Source: Rhodeus uyekii
Lineage: Eukaryota; Chordata; Actinopteri; Cypriniformes; Acheilognathidae
Direction: 5' to 3'
Assembly (NCBI GenBank): GCA_037043235.1
Contig: JAWRVZ010000043.1
Location: 2,455,001-2,519,000 of the forward strand
DNA: 64,000 nt
Shown one piece after another: positions 58,440 through 64,000 of this stretch (position 1 is the stretch's first letter; each line of letters begins with the position of its first letter). A program made the position numbers and the translations under genes. The notes under the pieces are model-generated. The model had not been told where the DNA came from. It saw only the letters and a list, made by a program, of their open reading frames with translations, and searched no databases.

Positions 58440-60635
58440 GAGGTCCACATTATTTCCTTTTTTATTTGTCTTCTCAACTGATACATCTACATAATATCAA
58501 GAAAGGTGGCCTCACATTACATGTACTTGACAAAAGGATTGTTCATTTAAATCCCCAATTGTAATTATGCAGAAATATTTGTTCAAATTAACGTTTCAGG
58601 GCGTCTCTGAGCGCTTAACTTTCCAGCTCTTTAAGACTCATGATGAACGCAAACCGAAAGTTCAAATTTCTTCCTTTTTTCTAGAAATTTAGGTTGCCAG
58701 TTAAACCATTAAATGAAAACAGCATAACTGATCCCAGATCAGTTGTGCAATCTCAGTACTTTCATTGGTATCAGTTGAAATGCATGCAAATAAACGTAGC
58801 ACATTTTCCCTTTAGAGTCCACAGACATAAAGCATTTCCTGAAGTGTGTGTGTGTTCTGCAGTATCAAATCAGTGCAGTGTGTCAGAAGGTTACACTGGA
58901 ATCACATTTATTTCTATTAAAAGCTGTGAGTTCATACACCAAAAGATGAGCAAAACATGTCATATTATTAGTTTGAATGCTTTTGAAATGAAAAGGTGTG
59001 TGAAAGTCACATGAAGAACTGGTCCTGTATCTTTAAAGAAAACGAAAAAACACACATTTGAAATGCTTCCAGAAATGACCCACTAAATGGGGTGGGTTGC
59101 TCATGTGCATAGCATCAGACATTCAAAATCGCAAATCATGATTAAACCTGCTTTAAAAACCAAATAAACGTTCTGCTCTTGTTCAAACAAAAGAGAGAAA
59201 AACTTGCATTAAAAGGCTTAATGCTGTTCCTCTATTGTCTCTTGAAGTTCTGTATCTCAACAGTAGGCGGAGACATACCACAACTTTTAAAATATCTGTT
59301 AAAACAAGCAGCCACATAAAAAAAGAAGAAAATCCCTCTCTCCCACCATACCTCATAGTGTTACAGCTGAAACCACCAACTGGGTTTGTGACACATTTAA
59401 CAAGCTTGACATGCTTAATGTCTCAAGCAAGAACTGGATGAAATCGATAGTCTGTAAGAGCAGTTTCTCAGCAGAAGATGAATACTTTGCAGTAAATGCT
59501 GGAGGACATTCATTAAAGAGAGAATAAGACTTCCTGCTTCAGAGTTAAGTATAGATGTTTTCTATTTACAAGGACTTGCATTTAGTGCAATATTCTTTAA
59601 ACTGACCCCATTACCTCCCCGTCACACTGTAAAACGGGGTTGGTTAGAGCTCTGGCAGATAACTCATCACAGCACAAAAAAAAAAAAAACTTTGCTTTTG
59701 AGTCAATCAAAGCAAATTCACACGTCCCATATCAGCTGTTACATGTGTACATGAGCTTATAGGCATACTAACAGTATATAGTAACAAATCAAACTGGCTG
59801 CCAATCTCATTTATCATCATATTACAAAGAAATGGGGAAAAGACAGTCTTGTCTTGAAGTCCGTGTTCAACGATAGCTCTGAAAAGACCAAAATAACTTC
59901 CAGTACAGACGCAGAAGTTACATTATGTGATTGTGACAGTGCTTTCATAAGACTTGCTTTGTTATTTCTTGTTTTCACTCACAAGTAGAATCACACAACT
60001 TCTATTTAAGACCTACTTACATGTGGTGTGTCATCTGGCTGATTCAAGTGCTGTTTTAGGAAAAAAAACTTATTTAAATGCTAGTTTTTCCATGTAGAAA
60101 CAGACCCAAAGCAGCTAATATTTTCATTTAGTCTGAACATTACTTGAAACTGAATAACATTTAAGTAGCTATAAAATATTTTTTCAATGAACTTGTTTCC
60201 CTTAGGTTTGTTTTGCCTTAATACATCCATTCCAGACATATTTACTGATAACATACCAGCCAAACGCATTGCGACATACAATATTATAAAATGGTATTAA
60301 CAAGATCTCCTGATCTGCACAGCATCGTAAAACCATATATCCGTCTTCGAGTTACAAAACTGTAGTTGCAGTTTAAAGGTTGACGCATTGTGACTGTATA
60401 CCTGTTGTTTTGCACACTTTCAAATGTTCACTCATCTTTAAAATGTTGCTATCAAGTACATCTAATACATTGCATTAAATAAATAAAATCTCATGTTTGT
60501 ACTTAGTTGTACGTGATTTCTCTCTCTGTGTGTGGAATGATTCCTCTCCACATCCCAGGCAGGGTCTGTCTCGTGGAGAACGTGGCAGAGCAAGAGAAAA
60601 TGCTATGGAGGAGAGGAAAAGTGCAAAATCCCCCC
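58440..60635 (-). other. ppp3cc: Probable long 3' untranslated region of ppp3cc
   Basis: No coding potential is seen between the calcineurin stop and the adam28 3' end. AATAAA reads on the minus strand at 58907-58912 and 58461-58466, so a UTR of about 1.7-2.2 kb is plausible. Calcineurin A transcripts in vertebrates have long 3' UTRs. The end is inferred from the signals only. Confidence 0.45.
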
Positions 60636-60799
60636 TTACACATTCCCGTCAGTGCCGTTTTTCTCGTTGGCAGCGTTAACTGTGGTACCGTCAGGTTGCT
60701 GGCCGTCCTTCCGAGGAGGCATCCGTTCGTTTATTCGGTCCAGGCCACGAGCTTCTTCAAAGTTGCGGATTTTCCGTGTAGGAGAGAAGCCTTGGATGG
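60636..60799 (-). CDS. ppp3cc: Calcineurin A catalytic subunit, C-terminal exon with autoinhibitory domain (partial gene)
   Basis: The minus strand encodes the last 54 codons (stop included) of a protein phosphatase 2B catalytic subunit. The segment FEEARGLDRINERMPPR is the hallmark calcineurin autoinhibitory peptide (mammalian FEEAKGLDRINERMPPR), preceded by the GFSP motif and followed by a variable hydrophilic tail ending NGTDGNV. In the family this peptide blocks the phosphatase active site until Ca2+/calmodulin binds; the enzyme dephosphorylates NFAT and other targets in the cytosol. The acceptor is CAG at 60800-60802, in phase with the micro-exon at 62218-62244. The catalytic, CnB-binding and calmodulin-binding exons lie beyond the right edge. 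The choice of gamma over alpha or beta rests on linkage (human PPP3CC and ADAM28 are both on 8p21) and is not proved by this short tail. Confidence 0.9.
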
Positions 60800-62217
60800 C
60801 TGACGTGGGAAAAAGAGAGAGAGAGAAGAGAAATCAAGGAAAATGAGGTAGTTAGGAAAATGTGCAAGAGGATTATTGATAAGTCTGTGTTTAGTTAAAC
60901 ACTGTTTAAGTTACAGAAATCAGAAAGCCTATTCATCTGATTAATTAACTATGAAAAAGAAATGCAATTGAGTGATTTAACTAGATTAAAAAAAAACAAT
61001 CCAAACTTTTGAATGGTAGTGCATAAATAATTTTTTTTGCCACAGAAAATAGACCATAATTAACAAATCATGACAGTAAAAACATCTGAACAGGACATAG
61101 AGAGTATAAGATGGCAACAGTAATTGCAACTTGCAAATGTGCAGTGCATATTTTGAGTAACGCAGTAAAATCTATAAAATGTATATAAACATTAGAACAA
61201 ACCTTCTTTTTTTTACATTATTATATAAAAAAAATATTTATTCTGTGCAAAAAAAGAAGAGAAACGATAATAGTGACTTAGTGTATTATTTAGCACAAAT
61301 AAAATGAGATTGAGCCAAATAACTTCACACGTCACATATCGCTCAATTAAAACCAAACGAGACAGACTCAAACAATTCAACCAAACAACATGCACAAAAA
61401 CAGGAAAGCCGATTCTTGCACAACTAACGGGCTTATTAGGTCTGGTGACATTTTTGAAAACACCAGGCAATTGCCAAGGTGAATCACGACCGGTTCCAGT
61501 AGACCGAGCAAACACAAGTTGCCCATTCAAACTGAGAAAAATTGGAGATGCAGCTGAACCTAGAAATCAGGTCAGCGACTCGACAGCGAGAGTATCTTAC
61601 TCTGGCACACATTTCATGCCAGCGGGTGCGTGTTTGTGTTTGTTTGCACAATAGTTAAGTGCCTCGGTACATTACAGCAGTGGGTGAGAGGCCTCCAGCA
61701 AGAGTGTTACGCATGAACGGGAACAGACAGTCTTAGGTGCGCAGAGTTGTAACGAGATTAGAATCTGAAAATACTCAGCAGAGGGAGGTCTTGGCCTCTC
61801 CGCCAATCACACGGCAGCAGGAGAATTAGCAAGCTCTAGCCAGGACCTGGGACTAACCATCAAACCTCTCTCCGGTCAACAGGCAACAGCTAATTAATGA
61901 GGTGGAGCAGAGCTGGCGCTGGAAGCTTCATTCCATGACTGCATGGATGGTTTCAAGTGTCTGCATCCATCATTTATCATTAAAAATACCGGCCCAGAGT
62001 CATTTCAGGCTCTTCTGAATCTCATCAGGGAAAGAAAATCCCTTTGTTAGACTGGTTTCAATTAAATTCACAAAAATACGGTGGTGCAAGAATACAGATT
62101 TTCCGTGATTAATCTGGAGACCTACAGAAGCTGAGGTGAACGGCAAGGAATGAAAAGACACAGAGGGGAAGACAGCACAACTTATAGGAGCAGGATATGA
62201 GAGTACTGCGAGCATAC

Positions 62218-62244
62218 CTCGACCCTCCTTTGCTTCTATGGTGG
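62218..62244 (-). CDS. ppp3cc: Calcineurin A 27-nt micro-exon, probably alternatively spliced
   Basis: On the minus strand an ACAG acceptor is followed by 27 nt and a GTATGC donor. With a G from the preceding exon it reads A-TIEAKEGR-A and joins the terminal exon in phase to give ATIEAKEGRAIQGFSP. This corresponds to the short optional exon (ATVEAIEADEA) just before GFSP in mammalian calcineurin A. The exon is a multiple of three with phase-1 borders, so it can be skipped without a frameshift. It is one residue shorter than the mammalian ten-residue insert. Confidence 0.8.
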
Positions 62245-62479
62245 CTGTATTAGCAAGCGCAGCAGGAAGTAGCCCAAAATGAATGGAGAGAGAGGTTATA
62301 TCAGTGTGATTACATTCAACCCCCAAGCAACACCACACCACAGCAATGCAGTAATATTAGTAGTTAAAGAATTAGACTTTAATATAAACAGAGCACAGAG
62401 TCAGTGAGAGAAAAAGCAGTTAGTGCTATACAATCAGACATGTTTGGTCATTTTCTTACTGGGGAAAAACAGACTTTAA

Positions 62480-62720
62480 AGATGTAGTATGTAATAATGA
62501 AAGCTAGCGGTTGAAATAGGTACTGCAGTCCACATTTTAAATACTGGAGAGAGTTGTTTCCCCCTGCCCACACCTCCTCAGACTCTGGTTGCCAAACACT
62601 GGTTGCCAGATTGAGGACACACAACAGGAGCGAGCACAATTGGCAATGGAAAGCGAAAAGCCTTACACTGCAGGTTGATCAGGTGAAAGAGGTTTATTTT
62701 AGATGGATGCTTTTAGGTCG
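62480..62720. repeat. MITE-like repeat in ppp3cc intron
   Basis: The segment around GTAGTATGTAATAATGAAAG and GCGGTTGAAATAGGTACTGC resembles a high-copy short repeat of cyprinid genomes. Boundaries were not resolved. Confidence 0.35.
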
Positions 62721-63356
62721 GGTACAATCTGTGATCTCTGACCCATTTTTCTTGCTTCCATGGCTGCAGTGCTTTCCAACAACTGGCAACTCAGAGTGTC
62801 AAAGTACTATTGGGTGAATTGGCAGTGGGCAGGATGACACAGACCACAACGAAAACAGACATTCTGATCCAGAAATTTCTAAATCGAATTACTGACAGTT
62901 TTTTTGGGGGGGACATACAATTATGCAAGCAGACACAACTAATCTATGTTGTATCAGCTGACAGGAGAGGATGGTAGTCGGACAACCAAACCATTTCCTA
63001 CTATATAATTTTCAGAGAATATGAAGTTATATACAGTAACACCTCACTTTACAAGCGACTTTTCTCACCCATGCGCATTTTTGTGTGGCAAAGTCCTAAC
63101 GCTCATCATCGTCGCGCGCATTTTTACTGGAAATATCCTAATGACCGCCTCTCATGACAGTCACGCGGTTCTAACCCCTTTATCACCCCTTAACTCGTTC
63201 ATTCTCTCAGCGTCGCTTGGTTTGGCTGCATCATTCGCCACAGTGCATACTTTTATAAGTGATTTACAGCGGTTTTACCTCCTGTTGTTAACATTAAATA
63301 TGATCGCTATTGTTCACGTAGTGAAATATACACGTCCAGTACCTCTAAGCAGTAAC

Positions 63357-63392
63357 TGTCACGGTTCATGAATTCATTGTCTCCTAGTTCTG

Positions 63393-63482
<90 letters not shown>

Positions 63483-63707
63483 AGAAAGGGGCCGATCACT
63501 GAGCACTGACACACCTGATTCTCATTTCATCTGCCTATTTAGTTCACTTCTCTCCACTCTAGTGTTGTCGAGTCGTTCGGATTATCACGTTTGTTTTCTG
63601 CACTATTATAATAAATTCACTCATTTGCACTTGAATCCTTGGTTTCCCCGCTCCCCCCCTCCTCTCGTCTCCTCTACGCACGCTGCTCAAAGCTGAAGTG
63701 CATTACA
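63357..63707 (+). mobile_element. LTR-like insertion (351 bp) with (TG)n
   Basis: Starts TGTCACGGTTCATG, ends GCATTACA, and contains an AATAAA at about 63610. The flanks are GTAAC and GTAAA (4 of 5 matching). TG...CA ends and a poly(A) signal suit a solo LTR, but with one copy and an imperfect duplication the call is tentative. Confidence 0.5.
63395..63480. repeat. (TG)n microsatellite
   Basis: An uninterrupted TG tract of about 86 bp inside the LTR-like insertion. Confidence 0.95.
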
Positions 63708-64000
63708 GTAAATTGTCAAGTATTTGTAGAGTTTAATTGTCAATTATTAATTAGCATTTATATGAGATCTTAATGGTTATAATTTTAACTGTAATTAATA
63801 GGGTAAAACCAAAAAAATATGTTAAATGGGCATTTATGGTCGTGTGGAACGAATCAATTGATTTTTAGTGCATACTTATGGGAACAATTGTTTTGGTGTA
63901 CGAGCATTTTGGTTTCCGAGCTCACTCTTGGAACGAATTAAACTCGTAAACCGAGGAATTACTGTACTTATTATCTGGAAATGTCCTACTGTCCTACTAA

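Larger units (their letters stand above)
63034..63964. mobile_element. Pogo/Tigger-like non-autonomous element with internal insertion
   Basis: The left end CAGTAACACCTCACTTTACA and the reverse complement of the right end (CAGTAATTCCTCGGTTTACG) are similar. TA flanks both sides (63032-63033 and 63965-63966). An LTR-like insertion occupies 63357-63707, leaving about 580 bp of element. No transposase is seen. Confidence 0.72.
60800..64000 (-). other. ppp3cc introns (last intron and part of the preceding one)
   Basis: Between 60800 and 62217 I see only non-coding sequence. From 62245 to the window end the next intron holds a MITE-like repeat (about 62480-62720) and the pogo-like element at 63034-63964. 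I searched the minus strand for the preceding exon (motif GLTPTG...LQS) and did not find it. Confidence 0.5.

Noticed and set aside
60507..60846. Several plus-strand open frames around the calcineurin exon
   Set aside because: They overlap the minus-strand exon encoding the autoinhibitory peptide, which explains the open frames as antisense shadows.
1..64000. CRISPR array, prophage, operon or other prokaryotic system
   Set aside because: The window is plainly vertebrate nuclear DNA. The only direct repeats are microsatellites, SINEs, transposons and one 61-bp tandem duplication.

Overview
This is vertebrate nuclear DNA, almost certainly from a teleost fish and most likely a cyprinid. It is AT-rich, its genes have short exons and GT-AG introns, and it carries long (TG)n tracts, fish-type tRNA-derived SINEs and many DNA transposons (hAT, PIF/Harbinger, Tc1, pogo/Tigger-like). 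It also has relics of DIRS-type tyrosine-recombinase retrotransposons. I see no bacterial or phage organisation, no rRNA and no CRISPR.

Layout. Positions 1-20,100 form a gene-poor stretch with a solo LTR (4958-5703), a fold-back repeat (about 9380-9662), two SINE copies (about 13146-13430) and a Tc1 transposase relic (about 15458-16087). A single-exon gene, tcim (the C8orf4/TC-1 homologue), lies on the minus strand at 20648-20950 with its own TATA box. From about 21 to 45 kb there is no recognisable gene. That interval is a transposon graveyard: a hAT MITE at 21810, a Harbinger element with a hAT MITE inside it at 29706-31192, a DIRS relic at 31787-33105, a long non-autonomous hAT element at 33338-34072, and a three-layer nest (solo LTR in pogo-like MITE in DIRS) at about 36900-38920. 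A 22-exon ADAM metalloprotease gene, best assigned to adam28, fills 45443-57756 on the plus strand. The last two coding exons of a calcineurin catalytic-subunit gene (ppp3c, probably the gamma paralogue) lie tail-to-tail with it on the minus strand (60636-60799 and 62218-62244), and the rest of that gene runs off the right edge. The last kilobase carries a pogo-like element with a nested LTR-like insertion.

How the genes relate. They share no pathway. TCIM is a small immediate-early regulator of transcription and inflammatory signalling, ADAM28 is a cell-surface or secreted sheddase of immune and epithelial cells, and PPP3C is the Ca2+/calmodulin phosphatase that activates NFAT. All three map to human chromosome 8p, so the window is a compact piece of that ancestral linkage group. 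The most informative points for a second look are the 90-nt adam28 intron that is open in frame, the 27-nt calcineurin micro-exon, and the transposon nests whose boundaries are fixed by target-site duplications.
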